A program made the position numbers and the translations under genes. Shown here in pieces: positions 1 through 8,446 of a stretch of 64,000 nucleotides of DNA; positions within the stretch are counted from its first letter, which is position 1; each line of letters opens with the position of its first letter. Source of the DNA: CAYRDK01 sp043819345 (GTDB lineage Bacteria; Omnitrophota; Gorgyraeia; Velamenicoccales; Velamenicoccaceae); NCBI GenBank assembly GCA_043819345.1, contig JBDREX010000054.1:1-64000 (forward strand), given 5' to 3'. The notes under the pieces were generated by a model. That model saw nothing but the letters and a program-made list of their open reading frames with translations, ran no database searches and was not told the DNA's origin.

Positions 1-101
1 ACCAGGCAAGAATAATACAAAATATCGTACGCTCTTATGATTCACCTATCCAAACATATAAAAGGTGATGCTTCTGACGCCAAACCCCAAACATGAGGAA
101 A

Positions 102-479
102 CTATCCCCCTATAAATAAAAGCACGGTTAAAACAACTCCGGCCACATAAACAGCTATCGTATTCTTAAAAAAATATGGATACCCCATTAAAAGAACACC
201 TAAAATCATCGGCTTAAATTCCGCGTTCTTTTTTCCATAGATAAAAGCGACAAATCCAACACATCCAAACAAAATCCCCCCAATTAAAGCACTCCAGGTA
301 AACCCCGCTATGCCATTACTATTCACCATTCCACCAGTACCAAGCAATTCAGTAGCCTGTTTCATCATTTCTGAAGAAACATTCTGACAATAGCCAAGTG
401 AGATTAAAAAAATCATGGATAGGGCTAACGCCGACAAACAAACATAGGCGCTTCTTTCAACCATCTCTTTTTTGCTCAT
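102..479 (-). CDS. small integral membrane protein, function unknown
   Basis: A 125-residue membrane protein that I cannot assign. A hydrophobic N-terminal segment (about residues 10-31) may be a signal peptide or first helix. Two or three further hydrophobic segments follow (about 60-82, 90-105, 108-123), with a YGKK patch between the first two and a YPYFF patch before the last. This glycine-rich layout resembles a small family sometimes labelled amino acid transport protein, but I would not transfer that label. Its ATG lies 3 nt after the stop of the radical SAM gene at 483-2051, so the two are probably co-transcribed and translationally coupled. Confidence 0.75.
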   Translation of the reverse strand: MSKKEMVERSAYVCLSALALSMIFLISLGYCQNVSSEMMKQATELLGTGGMVNSNGIAGFTWSALIGGILFGCVGFVAFIYGKKNAEFKPMILGVLLMGYPYFFKNTIAVYVAGVVLTVLLFIGG

Positions 480-482
480 CTC

Positions 483-2051
483 TTACTTTCTTTTTAGATG
501 CTTCTGGGCTTTTTTAAGGCTGTCCATAAAGGGGCTCTTCTTAAACTCCTTCATCCATCTTGACATAATCATCCAACCGCCAAAACGGGCCAAAGCATTC
601 CGCCATGGCCGATACCACCTTTTCCATCCCAACTTGATATTATGCAGAAAGAAAATTATGCCCGGAAAAGACAATGCATTCAACGCAATCGCAAACAGGT
701 GCTTAAACTGATAAAAACCACCCATGATCTTCCTGCTGGCAACCTGCATTTCCTGGGCGGTTAAAGGCCCGTCAGGTTCAAAAAGAGGAAAATTTCCGTC
801 GTAATACTGCCAACCTATATCCGCGGTAGAATAGACCCTATTTTTCTCCTGCAGCCTTTGCCTCAATTCTGTCCCCGGCAGAGGCGTTGCAAGCAAAACC
901 TGTATCGTATCAATCCTGGCTTTTTGAATAAATGTCCTAAAACGTTTTATACGCTCCGCTATAGGCATAACAAATTTGCTCTCTCCTTTTATAGGATAAC
1001 CAAAAATAAACATCCCATGCACAAGAAAACCAAATTTATGAAATATTCTGGCTAAAGCTATCATGTCTTCGGGCTTGATATGTTTATTCATAGCCTCTAA
1101 CTCTTCTTTAATCGGCGACTCAAAACCAATAGCCACCGTATTAATACCGGCCTTGCGCATAGCTGTCAAAAGCTCAGAGTCTTTCGCCTTGTCCAGCCTA
1201 ATCTGAGCAAATACGTCTAACCGCACAGTATGTTTTTGATAATTTTCAAGCATCTGGCAAAACCGCAACGTTTCAGCGCGTTGCTGCCCAAAAAGATCAT
1301 CCACGATAAAAAAATGCCGCGCATCCATTGTTTCCACAAGAAAGCTAATACTCTCAAGCAGCCTTTCCGGAGATGCCGGCCGTGGTTTACCTTTAACCGT
1401 ACAAAATTCACAATCCATACCACAACCTCTTATCCGTTCTACAGGATAAACGTTAATCTTGGCATAACGCACAAGAGAAAAATCCGGCAGCGGCAGTTTT
1501 TCAAAATCTGTTATCGGCTCTCTGGCCGGCGTACGCCTAACCAGGCCATCTTTAAGGTAGACAATACCTTTTACCTGACAAACATCATCTTTTTCTTTCA
1601 AAGCACAAAGGAGTTCTTTAATGGTCTCTTCTCCTTCGCCAATAACGATATAATCCAAAAATGAACGCAATGCCTCAGGAATAGTCTCATCAACAAAGTG
1701 TTGCCCTCCGGCAATGGTCAAAACCCCTTTTTCTTTATAAAAACGAGCGATCTCATAAAGCCTCGGAATAGTGCTGGTTAGCCCTCCATAAAGCCCTACA
1801 ACATCTGCCGGCCTCAGCTCCTGCAAAAATTCATGGTCCACTCCACCGGATTCATTTCTGGGTGCAAATCTGCGAAAGTTATTCTCATCAATAACCTCCA
1901 CATCCCAGTTCTCCATTTTGTTCACAATGCTGGCCACACACACCGGCCCCAAAGCCGTCATTGTGCGAGCCACACCGGAATAAATATTAAATGCCGGATA
2001 AGCCGGTATCACCATTCGAAATCTATATCTTTTCTTTGACGAATCAATCAT
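483..2051 (-). CDS. B12-binding-domain radical SAM protein
   Basis: A 522-residue enzyme of the cobalamin-binding radical SAM class. An N-terminal Rossmann-like B12-binding region spans about residues 10-190, with GGQHF and VIGEGE patches typical of these proteins. The radical SAM core follows, with the 4Fe-4S ligands C210, C214 and C217 in CGMDCEFC. A basic C-terminal tail of about 80 residues contains a hydrophobic stretch and may lie on the membrane. The reaction cannot be read from sequence; relatives include methylases and ring-forming enzymes such as BchE. The ATG is preceded by a GAGGGGG ribosome-binding site. It is followed 3 nt later by the small membrane protein gene. Confidence 0.88.
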   Translation of the reverse strand: MIDSSKKRYRFRMVIPAYPAFNIYSGVARTMTALGPVCVASIVNKMENWDVEVIDENNFRRFAPRNESGGVDHEFLQELRPADVVGLYGGLTSTIPRLYEIARFYKEKGVLTIAGGQHFVDETIPEALRSFLDYIVIGEGEETIKELLCALKEKDDVCQVKGIVYLKDGLVRRTPAREPITDFEKLPLPDFSLVRYAKINVYPVERIRGCGMDCEFCTVKGKPRPASPERLLESISFLVETMDARHFFIVDDLFGQQRAETLRFCQMLENYQKHTVRLDVFAQIRLDKAKDSELLTAMRKAGINTVAIGFESPIKEELEAMNKHIKPEDMIALARIFHKFGFLVHGMFIFGYPIKGESKFVMPIAERIKRFRTFIQKARIDTIQVLLATPLPGTELRQRLQEKNRVYSTADIGWQYYDGNFPLFEPDGPLTAQEMQVASRKIMGGFYQFKHLFAIALNALSFPGIIFFLHNIKLGWKRWYRPWRNALARFGGWMIMSRWMKEFKKSPFMDSLKKAQKHLKRK

Positions 2052-2106
2052 GCTAATTAACCCCCTCTTTCTTTATTACAAGAGAGCCCTACACAACTAA
2101 GCCCCC

Positions 2107-2229
2107 TTACCTGCGAACCAAATACCTGTCATTAAATTTCTCAATAGTCTGCGGCACTTTTTTGATATACTCACTACGCTTTTCCTGATGAAAAACCTCT
2201 TTAGCTTCTACCGTTGTATAGACAGACAA
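2107..2229 (-). pseudogene. short DUF1330-like ORF, probably a gene remnant
   Basis: A short open frame encodes about 40 residues from a possible TTG start at 2229 just after GAAGGAG. An alternative GTG at 2262 would give 51 residues. The product contains VYTTVEA, EKRSEYIKKVPQTIE and RYLVRR, which match the first half of DUF1330 proteins (Tyr, Val-Pro-x-Thr-Ile, Arg-x-Leu-Val-Arg). Those are normally about 95 residues long, so this stops where the conserved GG and second half should begin. It is in the same frame as the PAS gene that ends at 2266 and is separated from its TAA by one codon before the GTG. It is either a truncated gene or a genuine micro-protein; I favour a remnant. Confidence 0.45.
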
Positions 2230-2265
2230 CTCTCCTTCTTCACAACACGATAGATAATCCACCCC

Positions 2266-3846
2266 TTAAAAAACCAAACCATTCATTTCAGCCCGATATT
2301 TCTTAATATCCCGGGCGATATGAACCGATCCGACAACATCTCTTTTCTCATCAAAAATAGGAGAGACGCTCACGAAAAGAGGGGCACCTATATTAACATC
2401 ATCAATCCTTCTTGAAAAAGGCAACTTACTTTCTATAACAACCTCAAAAGGGCATCCTTCAAAAGGCTGATTAAGCTTATGAATCACTTCATAGCATTTT
2501 TTCCCTATAACCTCTTTCGGATCCATGTTAAGCGATTCCGCAAAAGCAAAATTCGCTTTTTTAATAACAAAATTGCGGTCCGTAATAAAAACAATGTCAG
2601 ATATGGCATTAAACATATTGTTCCAATCATCAAGTGCTTTCCTTAAATCCTCTTCTAACTTTTTGCGCTCAGTAATATCAATATTAATCTCCGCCGCCAT
2701 CCACTCGCCCAAATCATCTTGAAAAGGTATCGTTGTCACCTGTATAGGCCTATTGCCTTCTTTGGGCAAAGCGTGTTCGGCTGTAACCGCCTTTTTTGTG
2801 CTCAAGGCTTGCGGAATTCCGCATCCGGGACACATAGCCTTTCGAGCCGCAAAATAATCATAACACTTACGGCCTTTCGGGCTACCATAAATCTTTGCCC
2901 ACTCTTTATCAATATATCGGATATTAAAATCAGAATCAACAATATCAAGCCCCGTTTTCGTTGCCCCAAGGATAAACTCAATCCTTGATACCAAAGACTT
3001 CACTTGCTTATCCAACTCCATACGCTCCAAAGCGCCTCCGAGCCTCTGGCCTACCGCATTCAGCAAAGCTTTTTCCTCTTTTAAAAAAATATTATTCCCA
3101 GAATCTCGTTTTCTTTTCAGACAATAAACTTCAACAGCGCCTCTTTTCTGCTTTTGTATCCTAATGAGAGCCGAAATATTTTGTTTTGTTTTTCTAAAAT
3201 TCAATGTTTTATATTCCCTGCCATCAAAAATAATCCGCCCACACACATCATCAGAACACTCAAACGCCGCACAAAGAAAACTCAGGGTTCCTCTAAGCAA
3301 GCTGTCTGAAGAAATACCCGGCTTCTCAATAAGTCCTGACAAATCATACAAACAGCGAAGCTCTTTGACACGCTCACTCACCATGTCCCACAACAACTTT
3401 TTTTTCTCCCTGGATAATTTCTCTTTGGTTACATCCCAAAAAATACCCAATAAGCCAACAACTTTATTGTCTTTATCTTTCAAAGGAACCTTTACCGTAT
3501 GGACCCAAGCCTTTTTTTTATTTTCTATATATTCCTCCTCAACCTCAACCAGCTTGTTTAACCGCATAACCCTTCTGTCATCTTTAGCATATTTTTCAGC
3601 AATAGCTTTAGGAAAAAAATCATAATCTGTTTTTCCCATAATCGCACTCGCCTTAATGCCTAAATCTTTAGCATAGTGTTTATTACACAAAATGTAAGTA
3701 GATTTTTTATCTTTAAAAAATATCTTTTGAGGAAGAGTGTCTAGAAGGGTTTTATATAGAATAGCATCGATTTGTCTCTTTGTTGCTTGGCATAAATTAT
3801 CGGCCTTATTGATATATTTTCTGTTCAAACGTAGTTTGCATTTCAT
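2266..3846 (-). CDS. multi-PAS/GAF sensory protein without an output domain
   Basis: A sensory protein of about 526 residues from the ATG at 3846, chosen because GGAGGGG lies 6 nt before it; the ATG at 3861 would add five residues. In order there are a PAS domain (about 30-145, ending in the GIFWDVTKEK type of PAC motif), a GAF-like segment (about 160-290), a second PAS (about 290-400, ending NIDITERKK and carrying a Cys-rich CPGCG patch) and a third PAS (about 405-520, ending HIARDIKKY). I see no histidine kinase, GGDEF, HTH or other effector, and the ORF stops right after the third PAS. It may signal by protein contact, or may have lost an output domain. It follows the ABC exporter genes. 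Confidence 0.8.
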   Translation of the reverse strand: MKCKLRLNRKYINKADNLCQATKRQIDAILYKTLLDTLPQKIFFKDKKSTYILCNKHYAKDLGIKASAIMGKTDYDFFPKAIAEKYAKDDRRVMRLNKLVEVEEEYIENKKKAWVHTVKVPLKDKDNKVVGLLGIFWDVTKEKLSREKKKLLWDMVSERVKELRCLYDLSGLIEKPGISSDSLLRGTLSFLCAAFECSDDVCGRIIFDGREYKTLNFRKTKQNISALIRIQKQKRGAVEVYCLKRKRDSGNNIFLKEEKALLNAVGQRLGGALERMELDKQVKSLVSRIEFILGATKTGLDIVDSDFNIRYIDKEWAKIYGSPKGRKCYDYFAARKAMCPGCGIPQALSTKKAVTAEHALPKEGNRPIQVTTIPFQDDLGEWMAAEINIDITERKKLEEDLRKALDDWNNMFNAISDIVFITDRNFVIKKANFAFAESLNMDPKEVIGKKCYEVIHKLNQPFEGCPFEVVIESKLPFSRRIDDVNIGAPLFVSVSPIFDEKRDVVGSVHIARDIKKYRAEMNGLVF

Positions 3847-3903
3847 GCCTATCCCCTCCATTTTAATTTATTCCTATTAAAACCCTATAAGAATAAATTA
3901 TTT

Positions 3904-4707
3904 CTAGCTTAGGCTCTCGGCGCTATAACGGGCGATCAGGCCTGTGCGCCGCGCGTGACGATAAGTGCGTGAAAAAAACAAACAACTCAAAATGGTATAA
4001 AAAACCGCCAAGACACTGCCCCAAAATAACCCTCCCCAGGCCACCGGATGGCCCAAGACAACCGCACGTAAAGATTCAAAAACGTACGATGGCGGCAGTA
4101 GACGCGAAACAAGCTGCATCCATTTTGGTAAAATAGCGACCGGATATAAGACACCCACAAAAGGCGAGATAATAGCCGGTATCGGCCAAATAAACCATTC
4201 CGCAGCCGGGCCCAGACGCAACACAAGAGCACTGGCAGCAATACCTAAGGCAATCCCAAACATAAAAAGCACAAACAGAAATGGCACGATAACAGCCCCA
4301 TAGCTTAAAAAAGAAAGCCCAAAAACCGAAACAGCCAAAAAAAACATAACAGCGATACCAATAGAACTCGTAACAATGCTTGAACAAACCAACCCTGTTA
4401 CATATTCGCTGATTAAAATTGGAGTAGAAAAAATATTAAGAAAATTACGCGCCCAGACATCCTCAAAAAAAGCCATGGTCACGCCCTGCATGATGCGAAT
4501 AAAGATATCCCACAAAAGAACCGCGCCAAGCATTACGGATACAAAATTGAAACCTGCCAAAGCAAGCGAATTCAGGTAGCGCGTTAAAAAGCCCCATAAA
4601 ACAATATCAACAGCCACCCAGATGAACAAAGGCAGAACACGTGAAAAACTGGCCCGCACCAGATAGAGCTGTCTTAAGACAATGGCCCAAACACGGCTGA
4701 TACACAT
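3904..4707 (-). CDS. ABC-2 type transporter permease
   Basis: A membrane subunit of an ABC exporter, about 267 residues with roughly six transmembrane helices and no cytoplasmic domain, the size and layout of ABC-2 (NodJ/DrrB-like) permeases. A conserved-looking IIPFVGVLYPVAILP-type stretch lies in the fourth to fifth helix region. The ATG at 4707 is preferred to the GTG at 4710 because AAGGGG sits about 8 nt upstream. The partner ATPase gene ends 3 nt before it, so the two form one transporter operon. The substrate is not predictable; drugs, lipids and polysaccharides are all exported by this class. Confidence 0.85.
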   Translation of the reverse strand: MCISRVWAIVLRQLYLVRASFSRVLPLFIWVAVDIVLWGFLTRYLNSLALAGFNFVSVMLGAVLLWDIFIRIMQGVTMAFFEDVWARNFLNIFSTPILISEYVTGLVCSSIVTSSIGIAVMFFLAVSVFGLSFLSYGAVIVPFLFVLFMFGIALGIAASALVLRLGPAAEWFIWPIPAIISPFVGVLYPVAILPKWMQLVSRLLPPSYVFESLRAVVLGHPVAWGGLFWGSVLAVFYTILSCLFFSRTYRHARRTGLIARYSAESLS

Positions 4708-4710
4708 CAC

Positions 4711-5457
4711 TTATACCCCTTCCAAAGACAGCGGCTGTCGTGCTACCGCGATAAACAACTCTTCCAAATTCTTTTTTCCATGTTGAAGAGGTAAAGTTTT
4801 TGGATCACCCTGCAGAAGAATCTTCCCGCGAAAAAGAAAAAGCACACGGTCACAAACCGCCTCCACCTCATGCATGTTATGGGATGTCCACAATACACCA
4901 CACCCTTTCACTGAAGCATAGTCACGAATCGTAGAACGAATATCGCTGGCGACAGAAGGATCCAGTGACGCGGTCGGCTCATCCAGCAAAAGCAAATCAG
5001 GGTCATTAAGCATAGCCTTCGCCAACCCAACCCGTGTCTGCTCCCCTGAAGAAAGCACTCCGCATTTAGTATTGCGAAATCTTACCAAATCAAAACACTT
5101 CATCAAAAAATCTAACCGTTGCCTGATGCCTTTTATTTGATAAAGGAGGGCGAAAACATGCAGATTCTGATACACCGTCAAATTACCCGGCAAAGGGGCA
5201 TAGGCAGCCGCAAAATTCGTTTTTTTTAAGGCCTCCGAACGCTTAAGGGCGATGTCCATGCCATTAACGCTCACCTCGCCACCCGTTGGCTCAAGTATGC
5301 CTAAAATGACGTCAATCGTTGTCGTTTTTCCAGCGCCATTAGGGCCCAGGAGCCCCACAATTTCATGAGCACCTACCTCAAAAGAAACACCATCCACAGC
5401 AAGAGTACCGCCATACGCTTTACTTAAGTTTTTTACACTAAGCACCGCCTGAGACAA
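4711..5457 (-). CDS. ABC exporter ATP-binding protein
   Basis: The ATPase that powers the permease encoded immediately downstream. Visible motifs are Walker A (GPNGAGKTTT), a signature loop SSGEQTR in place of the usual LSGGQ form, Walker B with LLLLDEPTASLDP, and the switch His in WTSHNMHE. The frame is open to 5484, but I place the start at the TTG at 5457 (protein MSQAVLSVKNL...) because AGGAG lies 5 nt upstream and the alignment to the family begins there, giving 248 residues. The start region lies close behind the acetyltransferase stop, suggesting one transcript of acetyltransferase, ATPase, permease and PAS protein. Confidence 0.88.
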   Translation of the reverse strand: MSQAVLSVKNLSKAYGGTLAVDGVSFEVGAHEIVGLLGPNGAGKTTTIDVILGILEPTGGEVSVNGMDIALKRSEALKKTNFAAAYAPLPGNLTVYQNLHVFALLYQIKGIRQRLDFLMKCFDLVRFRNTKCGVLSSGEQTRVGLAKAMLNDPDLLLLDEPTASLDPSVASDIRSTIRDYASVKGCGVLWTSHNMHEVEAVCDRVLFLFRGKILLQGDPKTLPLQHGKKNLEELFIAVARQPLSLEGV

Positions 5458-5480
5458 AATCACTCCTGTTTTTTTTAAAA

Positions 5481-5942
5481 TCAAATCTGCTTGTAATAAA
5501 TAATCAAATCGTCATCTTCGGCATAAAAATGAGGGATCTTGCCAACCTCAATAAAATTACACCGCAAGTATAAGTTTCTGGCGTGAGCAAACTCATGCTT
5601 TGTTGAAGTCTCCACCCTCAAAACAGCCTGGCTTTCGTGCTGAACAATAAAATCTTCCATCCTCTTAATCAGCTTCTTGCCAATGCCCTTACCCTGAACA
5701 TCCCTGGCTACAATCATCCAATAAATATCCCAGGAAAACTCTGTAATAGATGCTCTCGAAAAAATAATCAAGCCGAGAACGGCGTCACCCTCCTTTTCAA
5801 GAAAAATAAAATAATCTTCATCTGGATATTCCAGATATTCTTCTAAAATATCCCTTAAAGCCTCTATCTCTACAGGCTTAAAAACACCAACTTCCTGCGC
5901 AATCTTCAAACACGCTTCTTTCTCTTCAACTAGCATAGACAT
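5481..5942 (-). CDS. GNAT-family N-acetyltransferase
   Basis: A 153-residue acetyl-CoA-dependent acetyltransferase of the GNAT fold. The acetyl-CoA pyrophosphate-binding loop is clear as QGKGIGKKLI in motif A, preceded by the beta-strand WMIVARDV; a C-terminal AxNLYLRCNF segment matches motif B. The substrate is unknown. Its first half (EIEALRDILEEYLE...) is acidic. It sits at the head of the ABC exporter genes and behind the superoxide reductase gene, with GAGGGG before the start. A role in modifying or resisting the exported compound is possible but unsupported. Confidence 0.82.
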   Translation of the reverse strand: MSMLVEEKEACLKIAQEVGVFKPVEIEALRDILEEYLEYPDEDYFIFLEKEGDAVLGLIIFSRASITEFSWDIYWMIVARDVQGKGIGKKLIKRMEDFIVQHESQAVLRVETSTKHEFAHARNLYLRCNFIEVGKIPHFYAEDDDLIIYYKQI

Positions 5943-5975
5943 CTAACTTTTACCCCTCCTCATAACGCTCTTTTT

Positions 5976-6371
5976 TTAAGTAATCTTAATGTACTTTGTG
6001 CTTTCCCATAACCCATGAATATTGCAATAGCTAGAAGCATAAATCATGCCCGGCTTTTCCGTCTTCAAAGCCACAGAAACCTCATAGCCGGTGTAAATAG
6101 AACTTGTATCAGGGCCCTGTGTAGATTCTCCATGCGCGCAAAATTCAACACGGGCAATTTGGCATGGAAATTTTTCTCCATCGGGTTGAAAAAAAATACT
6201 AATCCAGCGGATATGATGCTCTGTTTTGTTTGGATGAGCTATTTCTTTTCCAACTGTTACCGTCACTTTGAGAGAATCGCCCTTTTTTATCTCCTCAAGC
6301 GCCTCAATCACAGGTACATGCTTTTCCGCTTTCCAGTCCGCGTTTTGCAATAAATCTTTTAATGAGCTCAT
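5976..6371 (-). CDS. class II superoxide reductase (neelaredoxin type)
   Basis: Reduces superoxide to hydrogen peroxide at a mononuclear iron centre, a defence typical of anaerobes. From the ATG at 6371 (AGGGGG about 6 nt upstream) the protein is 131 residues. All expected iron ligands are visible: H18 in EKHVP (with the solvent-exposed E16), H46 in HPN, H52 in EHHIRW, and C116 and H119 in CNIHG. The N-terminal desulforedoxin domain of class I enzymes is absent, making this the short class II form. The frame is open 14 codons further to 6413, but that extension has no ribosome-binding site. A ferritin-like protein is encoded about 5.8 kb away. Confidence 0.92.
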   Translation of the reverse strand: MSSLKDLLQNADWKAEKHVPVIEALEEIKKGDSLKVTVTVGKEIAHPNKTEHHIRWISIFFQPDGEKFPCQIARVEFCAHGESTQGPDTSSIYTGYEVSVALKTEKPGMIYASSYCNIHGLWESTKYIKIT

Positions 6372-6432
6372 ACCAACCCCCTGTCTTAAATAAGCTTTTT
6401 TATGAATCCTCACCCGTTAACCACATTCCCGC

Positions 6433-8097
6433 TCAAGAAACGAGACCCCTTTCAGCAGAGATCCGAATAAGATACTCATCACCAACAACCTTTAGTAATT
6501 CATATTTTATCTGAGCCTTTACTAAAATATCCTTCAGGTCAGAAAAATCAGATTTCTTTAAAACAGCATATGAAAGAGGCTGGGCTTTTAAAAAACTCAG
6601 GAGCTTTCCTTCCGTACTTAGAAAAACTGTCGGATGCGGGCTAAAATAATTATCCCCTCCCATATTCATAGAAACAACTTGTTTGTCTGTATAAAATCTC
6701 ACCCCACGCATAAAAGGCTTAGAACAAATGATAGCATTATGAATATCGTAGTGGCTCGTTAAATATCGACAGGCTTCCTTGCTGGATAAATAATTCGCCG
6801 CCTGCCCATGCGAGAATAGAAAAAAATAAAAGAGCAAAGGAATCTGCAGTACCAGCATATAGATTTGCCCCCAAAAACGCCGCTTCAGGATAAAAAACAA
6901 CATCAGCATCAATTGGGCAACATACAAAACAACAAAAGAATACAGAAATATTTTCGGCGGAGCATATGAAGCATATTTTATCGAACTAACAATTAAAGCT
7001 ATTGGAAAACACATCAACACAGACCAGCTAAAAATAGAAGAAATAAAAAACTTTCGGGCCTTAATACCCTTACCATCTGTCATAAAATCGCTGGCTATAA
7101 TGGCCAATGCCGGAAACAAAGGGAAAATATAACTAACCAGTTTTGAATGAGCTGCCTGGAACACAATAAAAACAACAGCTATCCAGCATAATAAATACAG
7201 ATAAACCGGCTGGACATCTTTTGTTTTAAGCTTTTTTACAAAATGAAAAAAAGACAAAAAAACAAAAATACTCCAAGGAAACATACAAGCCACCATAGAC
7301 AAAGGATAAAAATACCAGTGGTCGTTGCTCAAATGCTCCGCCTCTAAAACACGCCTCCAATGGTCATTAACAAAAAACTCATTTATAAACGACTGGCCAA
7401 ATTGTTTATAAATAACCCAATACCATGGAACAGCCGTCAGGCTGAACAGCAAAAACCCCCACAAAACCTGAAGGCAAAAAACATATTTCAAATCTCTTCT
7501 AAGCGCCAAAAACATAAGAACGGCCACTAAAGGCATAAAAAATCCCAAGGGCCCCTTCGTCAATGTAGCTAAGCCGCAAAAGAAGAAAAACAACAAAATC
7601 GCAGGCGTTTTTCTCCTGCTCCTGACATACCCCCAAAAAAATGACAAAAAAGCAAAAAGAATCAAAACCGTAAAAATCATATCCGTAAAAACGGTCCGAG
7701 CAAGGCCAAGATATAGAGACGAGGACATCAAAATCAAGGCGCTCAAGAACGCTTTTTTCTTATCATCAAATGCAAGAAAAGAAAAAAAGTAAACCGCAAT
7801 AACACCCAGGGCAGCGAAAAAAGCGCAAAAAAACCGCGCCCCGAAATTTGTCACTCCAAACAAAATATAACCAATCCGCAAAAACCAATACGTAAAAATG
7901 GGTTTTTCAAAATTAGGCGCGTCAAATAAATACGGGACCATCCACGTTTTATGGCTAACCATTTCCTTAGCTGTCTGAGCATAAAAAACCTCGTCCGGAT
8001 TCGTCAGGTTCACAATACTATTGCCAAAAATGAAAAAAAGATACGACAGTGCAATCAAAATCCAAACCTGTTTTTTAACGCTCATCTTTTCAAACAT
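6433..8097 (-). CDS. GT39/ArnT-like membrane glycosyltransferase
   Basis: A 554-residue inner-membrane glycosyltransferase of the PMT/ArnT fold, which transfers a sugar from a polyprenyl-phosphate donor to a lipid or protein outside the membrane. It has about a dozen hydrophobic segments, and the periplasmic catalytic acidic pair is seen as NPDE (D35, E36) in the first loop. The C-terminal about 110 residues form a soluble domain. A GAGGAG ribosome-binding site lies 8-9 nt before the ATG. The octamer repeat array occupies the spacer just upstream. The acceptor and donor sugars are unknown. Confidence 0.87.
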   Translation of the reverse strand: MFEKMSVKKQVWILIALSYLFFIFGNSIVNLTNPDEVFYAQTAKEMVSHKTWMVPYLFDAPNFEKPIFTYWFLRIGYILFGVTNFGARFFCAFFAALGVIAVYFFSFLAFDDKKKAFLSALILMSSSLYLGLARTVFTDMIFTVLILFAFLSFFWGYVRSRRKTPAILLFFFFCGLATLTKGPLGFFMPLVAVLMFLALRRDLKYVFCLQVLWGFLLFSLTAVPWYWVIYKQFGQSFINEFFVNDHWRRVLEAEHLSNDHWYFYPLSMVACMFPWSIFVFLSFFHFVKKLKTKDVQPVYLYLLCWIAVVFIVFQAAHSKLVSYIFPLFPALAIIASDFMTDGKGIKARKFFISSIFSWSVLMCFPIALIVSSIKYASYAPPKIFLYSFVVLYVAQLMLMLFFILKRRFWGQIYMLVLQIPLLFYFFLFSHGQAANYLSSKEACRYLTSHYDIHNAIICSKPFMRGVRFYTDKQVVSMNMGGDNYFSPHPTVFLSTEGKLLSFLKAQPLSYAVLKKSDFSDLKDILVKAQIKYELLKVVGDEYLIRISAERGLVS

Positions 8098-8133
8098 ATA
8101 TAATTCTCCTCATAACCTCTCTCGCCTGGGATC

Positions 8134-8445
8134 CAGTTTTTGCTTTTTCTTTTGCTTTTACCCATCAACCCGCAAACTCGTTAACCCGCAAACTCGTTAA
8201 CCCGCAAACTAGTTTTTGCTTTTACCCGCCAACCCGCAAACCCGCCAACCCGCAAACTAGTTTTCGCTTTTACCCATCAACCCGCAAACCCGTCAACCCG
8301 CAAACTAGTTTTCGCTTTTACCCATCAACCCGCCAACCCGCCAACCCGCCAACCCGCAAACTAGTTTTCGCTTTTACCCGTCAACCCGCAAACCCGCAAA
8401 CCCGCAAACCCGTCAACCCGCAAACTCGTTTTTACTCTGATACTC
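8134..8445 (-). repeat. long array of degenerate 8-bp tandem repeats filling the spacer
   Basis: This is the only spacer over 300 nt in the window, and it consists almost wholly of octamers in unbroken 8-nt register: 39 units from 8134 to 8445. On the plus strand the common units are CAACCCGC, AAACCCGC, AAACTCGT, TAACCCGC, AAACTAGT, TTTCGCTT and TTACCCAT. The AAACTAGT units recur at 8206, 8254, 8302 and 8358, giving a higher-order period of 48 or 56 nt. The array starts 1 nt after the stop of the gene at 8447-8926 and ends 36 nt before the ATG at 8097. On the transcribed minus strand it reads as GGG runs every 8 nt. I see no coding potential in it. Confidence 0.95.
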
Positions 8446-8446
8446 T

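Noticed and set aside
1..101. Gene or terminator at the left edge
   Set aside because: The 101 nt hold only weak pairing (CACCT with AGGTG) and no open frame or T tract; I see nothing supportable.
858..1664. Plus-strand open frames in this and other regions, up to about 150 codons
   Set aside because: They lie opposite real minus-strand genes, have no ribosome-binding site or family match, and their lengths fit shadow frames. The whole window gives no supported plus-strand gene.
8134..8445. CRISPR array
   Set aside because: The unit is only 8 nt, there are no unique spacers of constant length, and no cas genes are present.
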